The notes beneath the pieces are model-generated. The model searched no databases. It saw only the letters and a list, made by a program, of their open reading frames with translations, and had not been told where the DNA came from. A stretch of DNA of 64,000 nucleotides from Bacteroidales bacterium (lineage in GTDB: Bacteria > Bacteroidota > Bacteroidia > Bacteroidales > Muribaculaceae). The position numbers and the translations under genes were made by a program. Numbering within the stretch: position 1 is the first letter of the stretch; each line of letters begins with the position of its first letter. Shown here piece after piece: positions 1 to 8,152 of this stretch. Location of the stretch: assembly GCA_004557825.1 (NCBI GenBank), contig SFFL01000011.1:1-64000 (forward strand), given 5' to 3'.

Positions 1-2
1 TG

Positions 3-37
3 AAAAAAGGGCTGATTCCATTTGCAGGAGTCAGCCC
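3..37 (-). terminator. Hairpin with U-run, leftward-facing terminator-like
   Basis: An 11-bp stem is formed by 9-19 (GGGCTGATTCC) and 27-37 (GGAGTCAGCCC), with one G:T pair and a 7-base loop. Read on the minus strand it is followed by six T (positions 8 to 3), as in a rho-independent terminator. It lies upstream of the transposase and could shield the element from transcription, or serve a gene outside the window. Confidence 0.4.
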
Positions 38-41
38 CAAA

Positions 42-87
42 TGGTTATTTTGGTGTCGCCAAACAATCCATGAATAACCATGAGTAA
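42..87 (+). promoter_or_regulatory. Start-codon hairpin and 5-codon upstream ORF of the transposase
   Basis: TGGTTATT at 42-49 is an exact inverted repeat of AATAACCA at 73-80, whose last base is the A of the transposase ATG. A nested stem (TTTGG 49-53 with CCAAA 59-63) sits in the loop. An ATG at 70 opens a 5-codon frame ending in TAA at 85-87, overlapping the transposase start in another frame. Both could limit transposase translation; this is inference from the sequence only. Confidence 0.35.
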
Positions 88-1300
88 AAGTAGTAATTTT
101 TTCGGACAGCCGATATATGGACAGCTGATAAAATCACTTGACCGTAAAAAAATAGTCGAAATCAGCCGTAAGCACGGTGGAGAGAAGTACGTCAAGAGCT
201 TTGACGGCTATACACACCTGGTGACAATGCTGTATGCGGTGATTCAGCGTTTCGATTCGTTGCGTGAGATAGAGACTTCCATGACTGCCGAAGTGCGCAA
301 GCTCCGTCATGTCGGCATTGACACTGTGCCAAGGCGCAGTACGCTGTCGGATGCAAATGCCAGACGCTCAGAGAAGTTCTTTGAGGAGGTATACCGCAAT
401 CTGTATGAAGCTAACAAAGACATCCTTTCATCGGACAGCCGACGCAACGGCACCGAGGAATGGATAAAGCGGCTGCGTATCATCGATTCAACAACTGTAA
501 GCCTGTTCTCCAACGCCATTTTCAAGGGAGTGGGACGTCATCCCAAAACGGGAAAGAAAAAAGGCGGCATCAAGGTCCATGCGGTGATACACGCCAACGA
601 GGGTGTGCCTTGCGACGTACAGTTCACATCGGCGGCGACAAACGATTCGTTCATGCTCGCTCCAAGCCATTATAAACGGGACGAGATAGCGGCAATGGAC
701 CGTGCCTACATCAACTATGCCAAGTTCGAGGAGCTGACTGATCGCGGCGTTGTCTATGTCACCAAGATGAAGAAAAGCCTCAATTACGAGGCGCTTGTGG
801 ACTGCATGCATCAGAATCCGCAGGGACTTATGGAATATCGGGAGCAGGTTGTGGTGTTCCGCAAGGATGACATCAATCACATCGCACGGATAATCACATA
901 TGTTGACATCAAGAAAGGCAAGAAGCCCAAACTCGTCTCGTTGCTGACCAATGATTTTGACATGCCGTTGGAGACGATAGTGGCGATATACCGCCGTCGT
1001 TGGCAGATTGAGTCGCTTTTCAAACAGATAAAGCAGAACTTTCCTCTGAGATATTTCTATGGAGAAAGCGCAAACGCCATAAAGATACAGATATGGGTTA
1101 CACTCATCGCAAATCTGTTGCTTTCCGTCTTGCAAAGCAAGCTAAAAAGGCGATGGAGCTTCTCCGGCCTCGCCACAATCGTGCGAATTGTACTGATGTA
1201 TTACCTCAATCTCGAAAAGTTCCTCAATCAACCCGATGCGGATCTGAATATCATGCTTGCCGAAGCCTCGGAATCGCCGCCCGTAAGCCTCGGAATCTAA
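80..1300 (+). CDS. IS4-family transposase (DUF4372 N-terminus)
   Basis: This 406-residue DDE transposase catalyses cut-and-paste movement of the element. The N-terminal ~75 residues resemble the DUF4372 domain typical of Bacteroidetes IS4 transposases. The catalytic core shows the first Asp in RIIDSTT (about residue 138), a second Asp in AAMDRAY (about 213), and the IS4 signature Y-x2-R-x3-E-x6-K in YRRRWQIESLFKQIK (about 310-324). Length and motifs indicate an intact enzyme. The start ATG at 80 is overlapped by a short upstream frame and a hairpin. No passenger genes are seen. The family call is secure; the subgroup is not. Confidence 0.93.
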   Translation: MSKSSNFFGQPIYGQLIKSLDRKKIVEISRKHGGEKYVKSFDGYTHLVTMLYAVIQRFDSLREIETSMTAEVRKLRHVGIDTVPRRSTLSDANARRSEKFFEEVYRNLYEANKDILSSDSRRNGTEEWIKRLRIIDSTTVSLFSNAIFKGVGRHPKTGKKKGGIKVHAVIHANEGVPCDVQFTSAATNDSFMLAPSHYKRDEIAAMDRAYINYAKFEELTDRGVVYVTKMKKSLNYEALVDCMHQNPQGLMEYREQVVVFRKDDINHIARIITYVDIKKGKKPKLVSLLTNDFDMPLETIVAIYRRRWQIESLFKQIKQNFPLRYFYGESANAIKIQIWVTLIANLLLSVLQSKLKRRWSFSGLATIVRIVLMYYLNLEKFLNQPDADLNIMLAEASESPPVSLGI

Positions 1301-1320
1301 GTTGGGAATATAATAAAATA

Positions 1321-1397
1321 ACGTATCAGCTTGTAGGGACGCACCTTGGGTGCGTCCCTACACAATGATACGTCGTGAGCTATTTTGATACAGCCTC
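1321..1397 (-). repeat. Dispersed palindromic (REP/BIME-like) repeat, copy 1
   Basis: Positions 1321-1373 form a nearly perfect palindrome: ACGTATCA (1321-1328) pairs with TGATACGT (1366-1373), and TGTAGGGACGCACC (1332-1345) with GGTGCGTCCCTACA (1349-1362), around a 3-base loop. Read on the minus strand, the element starts GAGGCTGT (1397) and matches copies at 9531-9593 and 33362-33500. It lies 3' of the transposase. The rest of the gap to 1485 shows nothing recognisable. Confidence 0.8.
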
Positions 1398-1485
1398 TCT
1401 ATGTTAATGTCGTTTACGTTGATTTGACACACTCTTATTTCATTGGAAATGCTGTGAAGAGGAATCAATGAAGATGACGGTGGAA

Positions 1486-2631
1486 TCAGTGGAGCTGCTG
1501 GCGGACGGATTCTTCGTGGATGACGGAGAGGAGCTCGCGGATGAAGTCGGGCGATACGCCTATTGCGGAAGCTTCGCTCACTCGCCGCTCTATCAGTTCG
1601 CGGTAGCGGTCGGGCTGCACCACCGAAAGCGAGTGCATCTGTTTGAGTTGCCCGATTTCGCGCGAGATAGCCATACGCCGCGCCAGCACACCCATCAGTT
1701 CGTCGTCGATACTGTCGATTTGGCGGCGCAGCTCCTCCAGGTGCCGGTCGCCGTCGGATTTCTGCGGAATCTGCAAGCTGGAAAGGATTTCCCGCAACTG
1801 CGCCGGGGTAATCTGCTGCGCGCTGTCGCTCAGCGCAGTATCGGGCAGAGGATGCACCTCGATAATCAGGCCGTCGAAGCCCCGCTCAAGCGCCTGACGG
1901 GCAATCGGTTCCACCAGGTCGCGGCGCCCGCCGATATGACTCGGATCGCACAGCAACTGCAGGCTGCGCCCCACGCGCCTGCGCAGCTCCATCGGTATCT
2001 GCCACTGCGGGGAATTGCGGTAAAAGCTGTCGCCGTAGACACTGAATCCGCGGTGGATGGCGGTAATGCGCCGTACACCTGCATTGTAGAGCCGCTGTAT
2101 GGCGCCAATCCATAGTTCGAGGTCCTGTGTAGCAGGATTTTTCACAAGAAAGCGCAAAGAATCGAGCCTGACGCCGCGCTCCCGGCACCATTCGACGGCC
2201 GCATCAGCTATCGCCTGCACCGCAAACGGATTGGTGGTAGTGCGCGCGCCCAACCATAATATATCTATTCCTGCATCGAGCGCCTGCCGCAGATGCTCGG
2301 GCGACGCTACTTCGGTAGATACAGGGAAATATCCCGCACCATCGGCCAGACTTCCAGATTCACACTTCCTGACCTCGGCAAGCCATTCAAGCGCCTTGGC
2401 TCCGCACCCCTCAAAGCATCCGGGATGGGTGCGTGGCTTCCATACGCCTGCGCGAAACACGTCCACGCCAATATCTTTGAGCTGCCGGGCGGTGTCGAGC
2501 ACCTGTCCGCAACTTTCGGCGCTGCACGGACCGGCAATCACCACCGCCCGCCCGGGTGCTGCCGGGTCGACCGCAGGGAGCAGGCCGGGAAACAGTGCCT
2601 GAGGCGTATGTGTGTTATCGGGATTGCGCAT
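1486..2631 (-). CDS. Bifunctional DAHP synthase / chorismate mutase
   Basis: This cytosolic enzyme of aromatic amino acid synthesis condenses phosphoenolpyruvate and erythrose 4-phosphate, and also isomerises chorismate to prephenate. Residues ~30-270 form a KDOP-type (class I beta) DAHP synthase barrel with VIAGPCSAES, AGVWKPRT, GARTTTNPF and CDPSHIGG motifs. Residues ~290-380 are an AroQ-type chorismate mutase (LRRQIDSIDDELMGVLARRM). The two-domain layout is standard in Bacteroidetes, where the mutase often provides feedback control. I chose the ATG at 2631, because a longer frame to 2715 would cross the promoter at 2649-2656. The gene stands alone behind the ompA terminator. Confidence 0.93.
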   Translation of the reverse strand: MRNPDNTHTPQALFPGLLPAVDPAAPGRAVVIAGPCSAESCGQVLDTARQLKDIGVDVFRAGVWKPRTHPGCFEGCGAKALEWLAEVRKCESGSLADGAGYFPVSTEVASPEHLRQALDAGIDILWLGARTTTNPFAVQAIADAAVEWCRERGVRLDSLRFLVKNPATQDLELWIGAIQRLYNAGVRRITAIHRGFSVYGDSFYRNSPQWQIPMELRRRVGRSLQLLCDPSHIGGRRDLVEPIARQALERGFDGLIIEVHPLPDTALSDSAQQITPAQLREILSSLQIPQKSDGDRHLEELRRQIDSIDDELMGVLARRMAISREIGQLKQMHSLSVVQPDRYRELIERRVSEASAIGVSPDFIRELLSVIHEESVRQQLH

Positions 2632-2648
2632 AGCTATTTCTTTTGCCA

Positions 2649-2656
2649 CAAAGTTA
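2649..2656 (-). promoter_or_regulatory. Bacteroidetes -7 box upstream of DAHP synthase
   Basis: The minus strand reads TAACTTTG here, an exact match to TAnnTTTG. No clear -33 element is visible. Transcription would start only about 10 bases before the ATG at 2631, which supports that start over the upstream in-frame alternatives. Confidence 0.6.
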
Positions 2657-2715
2657 CATCTTTTTCCGCAATTGCGGCTAATGTGGCAGCGCCAATTTCT
2701 ATCACACACATTCAC

Positions 2716-2748
2716 AAAAATACCCCGGCAACCGAGGCTGCCGGGGTA
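2716..2748 (-). terminator. Rho-independent terminator of the OmpA porin gene
   Basis: A perfect 10-bp stem, TACCCCGGCA (2721-2730) with TGCCGGGGTA (2739-2748), is followed on the minus strand by a T-run (2720-2716). It lies 69 bp after the porin stop codon and separates that gene from the DAHP synthase promoter. Confidence 0.85.
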
Positions 2749-2816
2749 AAATGAATATTTGAATCTATGGTTATGAGGTTTGTCGGATCATATCCGATGA
2801 TATCTCATGCATCTGA

Positions 2817-4028
2817 TTAGTTGCCGGGGACAAAGATCACGATACGGTTCCAGTTGTTGGTGTCGTAAGGCTGGTCGGCAGAACCGAGACCTTCGTAGCT
2901 CAGACGGTCGGCAGAGATACCGTAAGTCTTGGTAAGTGCATCGTAAACGGCTTTTGCACGACGTTCCGACAGACCCTTGTTGTACTCGGCAGTACCGGTA
3001 TCCTTATCGGCATAGCCCTTGATAACCACCTTCATATCAGGATTAGCCTTGATGTACTGAGCGGCGTTGTAAACATTTACCATTTCCTCGTTGGAGATAA
3101 CGGCAGAGTTGATAGTGAAGCGCACGGTCGACATAAGCGGAGCAGCTGCAGGTGCTTCGGGGCAGTCGGGCTGAGTTACCTGCGGGCAGGGAAGCTGCGA
3201 TTCAGCTACAGCAAGAGCGGCTGCGGTAGTGGCGAGTTCGGCACGAAGGTCGTTAACCTGATTGTTAAGCGAAGCTATGTAAGCCTGGTCCTTGCATGCG
3301 TTGTAGGCCTGGTATTTCACGCCACCGATATTGAATGAGAAACCACCGATAGCCTGGATGTTGATGTCGACGGGCTCGTCAATGGCTGCACCATTGAAGT
3401 TATCGCCGTAGAACTGAGCACGGCCTTCAAGGAAGAAGTCGACGTAACGGCAAAGACGGAAGCGGAACTGGATACCTGCCGATACAGGGAGAGTCCAGGA
3501 GCGGCGGTCGGAATGACCCTTGCGGTAAATATTGGTGCCTTCCGACTTGATGTTCCATACATACGTGCCACCGATACCTACATAAGGAATCACGCTTACA
3601 GGACGGTCGGGATTAACACCGCCGAGGCTGTTGCACATATTCCACATAAAGTCGAAGTTGAGGTTGGCATACTTGGCACGTGAGAAGTTTACATTATCCC
3701 AGTGGAGCGAACCTCCGTAAGCGCTGAAGCGGAATGCCAGATAGGGAGAGAACCAGCGACCTACAGCGCCATTATAGGCAGCTGTGATATGGCGCTTGGC
3801 ATCGCCTGAAGCCAGCTCATTTTCCACCATAGGAACGTCGATACCGGCGCCGACCTGGATAAACCAGTTGTCGTGGCCATTCACGGCATAATTCGTTTTG
3901 CAATTAGATACATCTACTACGCTTATGCTCTCTTCTTCTACGACAACATCGTCCTGGGCTGATGCTGTAAAGCCTGCAAAGGCGCCAAAACAAATGGCAG
4001 TCGCAGCATAAAATAGTTGCTTTTTCAT
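2817..4028 (-). CDS. OmpA-family outer-membrane porin
   Basis: This 403-residue protein should anchor the outer membrane to peptidoglycan. An N-terminal signal peptide (MKKQLFYAATAICFGAF, cleaved after TASAQ) precedes an N-terminal barrel of about 230 residues. A short coiled segment with a CPxxxxPDCPE proline and cysteine linker follows, then an OmpA C-terminal domain (about 295-400). The domain keeps the peptidoglycan-binding Asp in GYADKDTG and Arg in LSERRAKAV. The start is the ATG at 4028, where the signal peptide begins. It has its own terminator at 2716-2748. Two-domain porins of this type are abundant in Bacteroidales. Confidence 0.9.
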   Translation of the reverse strand: MKKQLFYAATAICFGAFAGFTASAQDDVVVEEESISVVDVSNCKTNYAVNGHDNWFIQVGAGIDVPMVENELASGDAKRHITAAYNGAVGRWFSPYLAFRFSAYGGSLHWDNVNFSRAKYANLNFDFMWNMCNSLGGVNPDRPVSVIPYVGIGGTYVWNIKSEGTNIYRKGHSDRRSWTLPVSAGIQFRFRLCRYVDFFLEGRAQFYGDNFNGAAIDEPVDINIQAIGGFSFNIGGVKYQAYNACKDQAYIASLNNQVNDLRAELATTAAALAVAESQLPCPQVTQPDCPEAPAAAPLMSTVRFTINSAVISNEEMVNVYNAAQYIKANPDMKVVIKGYADKDTGTAEYNKGLSERRAKAVYDALTKTYGISADRLSYEGLGSADQPYDTNNWNRIVIFVPGN

Positions 4029-4614
4029 CACTCGTAAGTTTTTAGTTTTACAATTCATAAATTAATTTAAGATACATCTACTCATCTTGCTGAGTTATCT
4101 GTAAAACAACATCCCGCCCGATTTGGTTTTGTTTCCACCCTGCGTTAACACTCCGCAGAATGCATTCTTTTCATTTATAAAGCCAACCACACATATATCT
4201 ATAAGATAGCATCACCCCATAAAACAACTAAAGGCCGACCCTCTCGGACCAGCCTTTTAGTTGTCATGCCGGAAATCTCCGGCAAATAACAAACCTAACA
4301 TAAAACACGATTATTTCTTACGAGAATCAAGCTTTGCTTAATTCAAAATACTAACCCTAAAAATAATTCTTTTCAAATAAATCAAACAAATCCTTTTGTC
4401 TTTAATCCAATGTTGGGGAAGCCTGAAGATTTTGCTTCCCTAAATTTTCTGATGCAAAATTATAGCAGAAATTCGGCTTTGTCAATACCTAAACGCTCCA
4501 ATATCGCCTCAATATAGACCATTATAGACAAATTAAGGCCTATATTATCTAATTATCAGCGCATTAAGATTTCACTGATATAGACTCCAATCAAGATAAA
4601 ATTAAGCTATTTTC
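4029..4614. other. AT-rich 586-bp intergenic region
   Basis: This gap between the Crp-type regulator and the porin gene, both leftward, contains no plausible coding frame. It holds the hairpins described at 4225-4283 and another at 4415-4440 (GGGGAAGC pairing with GCTTCCC), which is followed on the plus strand by TAAATTTTC. The porin promoter should lie at its left side, but I saw no convincing TAnnTTTG box. Confidence 0.6.
4225..4283 (-). terminator. Double hairpin downstream of the Crp-type regulator
   Basis: CAACTAAAGGC (4225-4235) pairs with GCCTTTTAGTTG (4252-4263), with an inner CCGA/TCGG stem. A second hairpin, TGCCGG/CCGGCA, lies at 4267-4284. On the minus strand the large hairpin runs into TTTAGTTGTTTT, so it may terminate regulator transcription about 340 bp past the stop. 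It could equally be a leader structure of the porin mRNA. Confidence 0.5.
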
Positions 4615-5307
4615 TTAGCCTATTACCGGCCCTGACGACAGCAAACCTACCAATTTGCGCCGGTCGGATACCCGAATGGCGCTCGGTGTATAATCGATTA
4701 TGCCATCATCTTTCATCTGCTCAAGGGTAGCAATCAGCGACTGCCGGGGCACTCCGAATACAGAATACAGGTCGCGGTGGCGGCACTCCATTGTTATGTC
4801 ACGGCCACTGCTATTGGTCAACGCCACTATCCAGTAGGCGATGCGCTTCTTCAAGTCGCCCTGCGTAAGAGCAAGCACCCCTTCCGTAGCCCATTGGGCC
4901 GACCGGGAAAGGAGATTCAGGAAGTTGAAGAGGAGCACCTCATCGGAATTGATTATTGTGATATAATCTTTCTTCTCTATAAGCATCACACCACAAGTGC
5001 CCTGTGCCACTATCGTCGAGGGATAGCGGGTGGTTTTCCCGAAAAAGAATTCCGGGGCTATAATATCGGGAGCGTCTAGAATCTGTGTAACGGTGACACG
5101 GCTGTCGGCACTGGCAATGCTTGATTTCACTGAGCCGGAAATCACGGTCAGAAGATGCGTACAAGGGTCGCCGGTGTTGACGACGGTAGCGCCATCGGCA
5201 TACTTCAGGAAGTGGAAGCGATGCTTGCCAAGCACTTCCGAAAGATTCTGAAAGGAGACACCGTGAAACAGCGGTAACTCCATCATTTTTTGAAACATAC
5301 TATCCAT
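4615..5307 (-). CDS. Crp/Fnr-family transcriptional regulator
   Basis: This 230-residue cytoplasmic regulator has an N-terminal cyclic-nucleotide-binding-like beta roll (about 15-135) and a C-terminal winged helix-turn-helix (about 150-220, with the helix in YSVFGVPRQSLIATLEQM). No cysteine cluster of the Fnr type is seen, so an iron-sulphur sensor is unlikely. The ligand cannot be read from sequence. The family commonly controls nitrosative, oxidative or carbon responses in Bacteroidales. Its own start is preceded by the 12-bp palindrome at 5315-5326, a possible autoregulatory site. The gene appears monocistronic. Confidence 0.85.
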   Translation of the reverse strand: MDSMFQKMMELPLFHGVSFQNLSEVLGKHRFHFLKYADGATVVNTGDPCTHLLTVISGSVKSSIASADSRVTVTQILDAPDIIAPEFFFGKTTRYPSTIVAQGTCGVMLIEKKDYITIINSDEVLLFNFLNLLSRSAQWATEGVLALTQGDLKKRIAYWIVALTNSSGRDITMECRHRDLYSVFGVPRQSLIATLEQMKDDGIIDYTPSAIRVSDRRKLVGLLSSGPVIG

Positions 5308-5314
5308 CGTCGGG

Positions 5315-5326
5315 GTAAAATTTTAC
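5315..5326. promoter_or_regulatory. Perfect 12-bp palindrome at the regulator start
   Basis: GTAAAATTTTAC is a perfect palindrome 8 bp upstream of the Crp-type regulator ATG. Its position between promoter and start suits an operator, perhaps for autoregulation. Binding is not demonstrated and AT-rich palindromes can arise by chance. Confidence 0.35.
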
Positions 5327-5429
5327 TACGGTTGTAATTAAATAGTTGAACTCAATATACTATAATAACAACCGACCGACGATAAAGTTATCATCCGCGC
5401 CTAATTTCCCCCTCCCCTGCCGCAAGCAC

Positions 5430-6350
5430 TTATTTTTTCGCGGTATCCTTGCGGCGCTCGTGCAAATAAATCTGATAGGAGTTGACCGTATTGTGCCAGG
5501 CCACGTATGCCGCAGGAGCTGCCGACACAATCGGATGCAGATAGGTCAGCGCCAGCCAGATAGCAAGCACAGTATTTTTCTGTCCGAGACTTTGCGCGCC
5601 GGATATTTTGTCGCCGTATCGTCCGCCAATTCTGCGGCCGACAGCAAACAGCACCACGCAAACCACAAGCGACACAAGACCCAACAGCAGCATCTCCGGC
5701 ACCTTGTCGGCCGGTTGCTGCACCAGGAAGCTCACCGAATTGCCCACCACAATAATCAGGGCTACGGCCCAGATATAGAACGACAGCGCCTGATGATTGG
5801 CTATGTCGTAATGCACTCGCGGTGCAAACCGCTGGAGCATCAGCGCCACTACAAGCGGCCCGAGAATCAACGGAAGGACGGTAATACTGATTTTGCTCAC
5901 CGAATCCACAAACGTTATCGAGGCCTCAGGCTCCATATACGAGAGCAGAGCCGGGGCGAGCAAAGCCACGCTTATATGACTGAAAAAGGAATAAGTAGCG
6001 ACTTTCGACACCGATCCGCCCAGCATACCGGTGATTACCGGAGCGGCGGTAGCCGTGGGGCAGAACACGCAGATAAACGCACCCGTGGCCAGATTGTGAT
6101 TAATCGGATTCAGAGCGAAGTACACCCCTATCGCCCCTAAAATCTGCACCGCCAGCAGGCACCATATATATCCGCCCACACGGAAATCACGCAGATTCAC
6201 GCGGCAGTAAGTAATCAGAAGCATCACGAAAATCAGCGGCCGCGACAGAAATGCTATATAATGTATATACTCATAAAACACCAGCCCTATCACCATAGAT
6301 ATGGGAAGCATCCAGGGCTTGATGCGCTGACGGAATGAAGTAAAACTCAT
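5430..6350 (-). CDS. BASS-type (bile acid:sodium symporter-like) transporter
   Basis: This 306-residue inner-membrane protein has about nine to ten hydrophobic segments. It resembles bile acid:sodium symporter/arsenite-permease-like families: the internal CPTATAAPVITGMLGGS segment and the C-terminal GQKNTVLAIWLALTYLHP stretch are typical of this fold's two unwound helices. The C-terminus is cytosolic and basic (HERRKDTAKK). Known relatives move organic anions with sodium, but the substrate is not evident here. It stands alone between the Crp-type regulator and the CoA transferase, all leftward. Confidence 0.75.
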   Translation of the reverse strand: MSFTSFRQRIKPWMLPISMVIGLVFYEYIHYIAFLSRPLIFVMLLITYCRVNLRDFRVGGYIWCLLAVQILGAIGVYFALNPINHNLATGAFICVFCPTATAAPVITGMLGGSVSKVATYSFFSHISVALLAPALLSYMEPEASITFVDSVSKISITVLPLILGPLVVALMLQRFAPRVHYDIANHQALSFYIWAVALIIVVGNSVSFLVQQPADKVPEMLLLGLVSLVVCVVLFAVGRRIGGRYGDKISGAQSLGQKNTVLAIWLALTYLHPIVSAAPAAYVAWHNTVNSYQIYLHERRKDTAKK

Positions 6351-6391
6351 ATTATGTCATCCGGGAATCAACCGGCACCTACAAATATGCC

Positions 6392-6430
6392 GCGCAACCG
6401 GCAACCGCATTTTGCGGTTGGCCGGTGCGC
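6392..6430 (-). terminator. GC-rich hairpin after the CoA transferase gene
   Basis: An extended stem, GCGC-AACCGGC-AACCGCA with TGCGGTT-GGCCGG-TGCGC, spans 6392-6430 with a 3-base loop. On the minus strand the trailing U-tract is weak (ATATTTG); on the plus strand it is followed by ATAATTTTTGG. It lies between two leftward genes and is best read as a terminator for the upstream one. Confidence 0.55.
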
Positions 6431-6451
6431 AGCTTATAATTTTTGGAATCT

Positions 6452-6517
6452 GCTATCTTAGCTAAAGCAGCTATCTTAGCGAACTTTGCTATTTTAGCTA
6501 ATTTAGCTAAGATATCC
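6452..6517. repeat. 9-bp tandem repeat (GCTAnnTTA), 3' of CoA transferase
   Basis: About seven degenerate copies of a 9-bp unit (GCTATCTTA, GCTAAAGCA, GCTATTTTA, GCTAATTTA and so on) run from 6452 to the stop codon of the CoA transferase gene at 6518. The same unit occurs after a different gene at 30392-30463. It is not translated by either neighbour. Confidence 0.8.
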
Positions 6518-8020
6518 TTAGCAGTATTTCGAGAAATCTACATTGCGCATATCACCCGTTTCCGAGAATGCCGAGTGGAATGCAAATGCCGCACGGTGAG
6601 TGATAGGTGTCTGACCTCCGGCACCGTTGATACCCAGGCGCAGATAGTCGTGCAGCAACTCACGATACATCGGATTGGCGCAGTTGTCGATAATCGTCTC
6701 AGCGCGCTGTACGGGATCTTTGCCGCGCAGGTCGGCGATACCCTGGTCGGTGATAATCACATCCACAGAGTGCTCCGAGTGGTCCACGTGACCGACGTGA
6801 GGCACAATGTTGCTGATAAGGCCGCTCTTTGTTACCGACGGGCAGGAGAAGATGGAGATATAGCCATTGCGTGCGAAGTCGCCGCTGCCGCCGATACCGT
6901 TCATCATCTTCTGGCCGAGCACGTGCGATGAGTTCACGTTGCCGAAGATATCGGCTTCAAGCGCGGTATTCATTGCGATAACGCCAAGACGACGAATCAC
7001 CTCGGGGTTGTTGGAGATTTCCGACGGACGCATCACAATCTTGTCGTGGAAATAGTTCATATCTGAGAACAGCTCCGATTCCACCTTGTCGGAGAAGGTC
7101 ATCGAGCAGGTCGAGGCGAAGGAGCACTTACCCAGACGGAGCAGCTCAAGCACAGAGTCCTGCACCACTTCGGTGTACATCATAAAGTTGGGCAGCTCCT
7201 TGTCGAGGCTCAGATAGTGGAGCACAGCGTTGGCCACGTTGCCCACACCGCTCTGCAGAGGGAGGAATTCCTTCGGAATACGTCCGCGGCGATATTCTGT
7301 GATAAGGAAGTCAACCACATTGGCGCCGATACGGTTCGATGTTTCGTCGGGAGCGGTGAAAGCCTTCACGCCATCGAGCGAATTGGTGCGCACGATACCC
7401 ACCACCTTCGACTTGTCGATTTTCAGTGTGGGACGACCGGCGCGGTCGCGGGGTGAATAGATAGGTATTTCGCGACGATACGGGGGGTCATTGGGCACAT
7501 ACACATCGTGCATACCCATCAGCGATTTGGGGAGAGCCTCGTTAAGCTCGATGAAAATCTTCTTGGCACGAGGAGCATAGGAAGGGATGTTGCCGATGCC
7601 GCAGCCAAGGAGCACCTCGCCGTTTTCGTCGATATCGGCAGCCTCAATCAGCGCGAAATCCACGTCGCCGTAGAATCCGTAGCGGAATTCCTGAGCCATT
7701 TCCGAAAGATGACGGTCGAAATAGTGAGCGTCGTGAGCATTGATGCGCTTGCGCAGGTCGGGAGTGTTCTGGTAAGGAGCACGCATATTCACCACATTGT
7801 TGCGCGAGAGGATACCGTCGATATGGTCGTTGGTGGAAGCGCCGGTGAAGATATTGACCTTGAATTCATTGCCCTTTTCGTGCTCACGCACTGCCTTTGC
7901 GGCAAGAGCTTCAGTGATACTTTTGGGATTACCCGGGGCTGTGAAGCCCGACAGACCTAAGGTGTTGCCGTTCTGAATCATTTCAGCAGCATCCGCTGCC
8001 GAGATAAAATCGTATGCCAT
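6518..8020 (-). CDS. Acetyl-CoA hydrolase/transferase family (succinyl-CoA:acetate CoA-transferase type)
   Basis: This 500-residue cytosolic enzyme moves CoA between acyl groups, probably succinyl-CoA and acetate, in acetate or propionate metabolism. It covers both domains of the Ach1/AarC family: an N-terminal half with GLSGFTAPGNPKS and IPSYAPRAKKIFIELNE, and a C-terminal half with MMYTEVVQDS, carrying the expected catalytic Glu, and GIGGSGDFARNGY. Start ATG at 8020 follows a good promoter (8060-8091); the longer frame to 8062 would begin inside it. It is divergent from miaB. The exact acyl donor is inferred from the family. Confidence 0.9.
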   Translation of the reverse strand: MAYDFISAADAAEMIQNGNTLGLSGFTAPGNPKSITEALAAKAVREHEKGNEFKVNIFTGASTNDHIDGILSRNNVVNMRAPYQNTPDLRKRINAHDAHYFDRHLSEMAQEFRYGFYGDVDFALIEAADIDENGEVLLGCGIGNIPSYAPRAKKIFIELNEALPKSLMGMHDVYVPNDPPYRREIPIYSPRDRAGRPTLKIDKSKVVGIVRTNSLDGVKAFTAPDETSNRIGANVVDFLITEYRRGRIPKEFLPLQSGVGNVANAVLHYLSLDKELPNFMMYTEVVQDSVLELLRLGKCSFASTCSMTFSDKVESELFSDMNYFHDKIVMRPSEISNNPEVIRRLGVIAMNTALEADIFGNVNSSHVLGQKMMNGIGGSGDFARNGYISIFSCPSVTKSGLISNIVPHVGHVDHSEHSVDVIITDQGIADLRGKDPVQRAETIIDNCANPMYRELLHDYLRLGINGAGGQTPITHRAAFAFHSAFSETGDMRNVDFSKYC

Positions 8021-8053
8021 GATTGATTGGTTGGTTCGATTAAATTTCGTAAT

Positions 8054-8086
8054 TTTGCACAAAATTATATTATTTGTGTATCTTTG
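8054..8086 (+). promoter_or_regulatory. Promoter of miaB
   Basis: TTTG (8054-8057), a 21-bp spacer and TATCTTTG (8079-8086) match the Bacteroidetes promoter consensus. It overlaps the opposite-facing CoA transferase promoter almost completely, so the two genes probably compete for polymerase. Confidence 0.75.
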
Positions 8087-8091
8087 GCAAA
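8060..8091 (-). promoter_or_regulatory. Promoter of the CoA transferase gene
   Basis: On the minus strand, TTTG (8091-8088), a 20-bp spacer and TAATTTTG (8067-8060) match the Bacteroidetes consensus closely. The transcript would have a leader of roughly 35 nt. It interlocks with the divergent miaB promoter. Confidence 0.8.
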
Positions 8092-8152
8092 TTAATTTGG
8101 GTGTTTTTTGACATATTTCCCGCTGATTTTGCCGCTACGCACTGATTATCAA

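Larger units (their letters stand above)
1..1320 (+). mobile_element. IS4-family insertion sequence (boundaries unresolved)
   Basis: A single-transposase insertion sequence occupies the left edge of the window. The transposase frame is intact. I could not find convincing terminal inverted repeats: the only match is an 8-base pair, GTTATTTT at 44-51 and AAAATAAC at 1315-1322, which may be chance. The true left end may lie outside the window. The right end is probably just before the palindromic repeat that begins at 1321. Confidence 0.45.

Noticed and set aside
1301..1485. Search for IS right-end inverted repeat
   Set aside because: Only an 8-base match to the left side was found; not enough to call an IS end.
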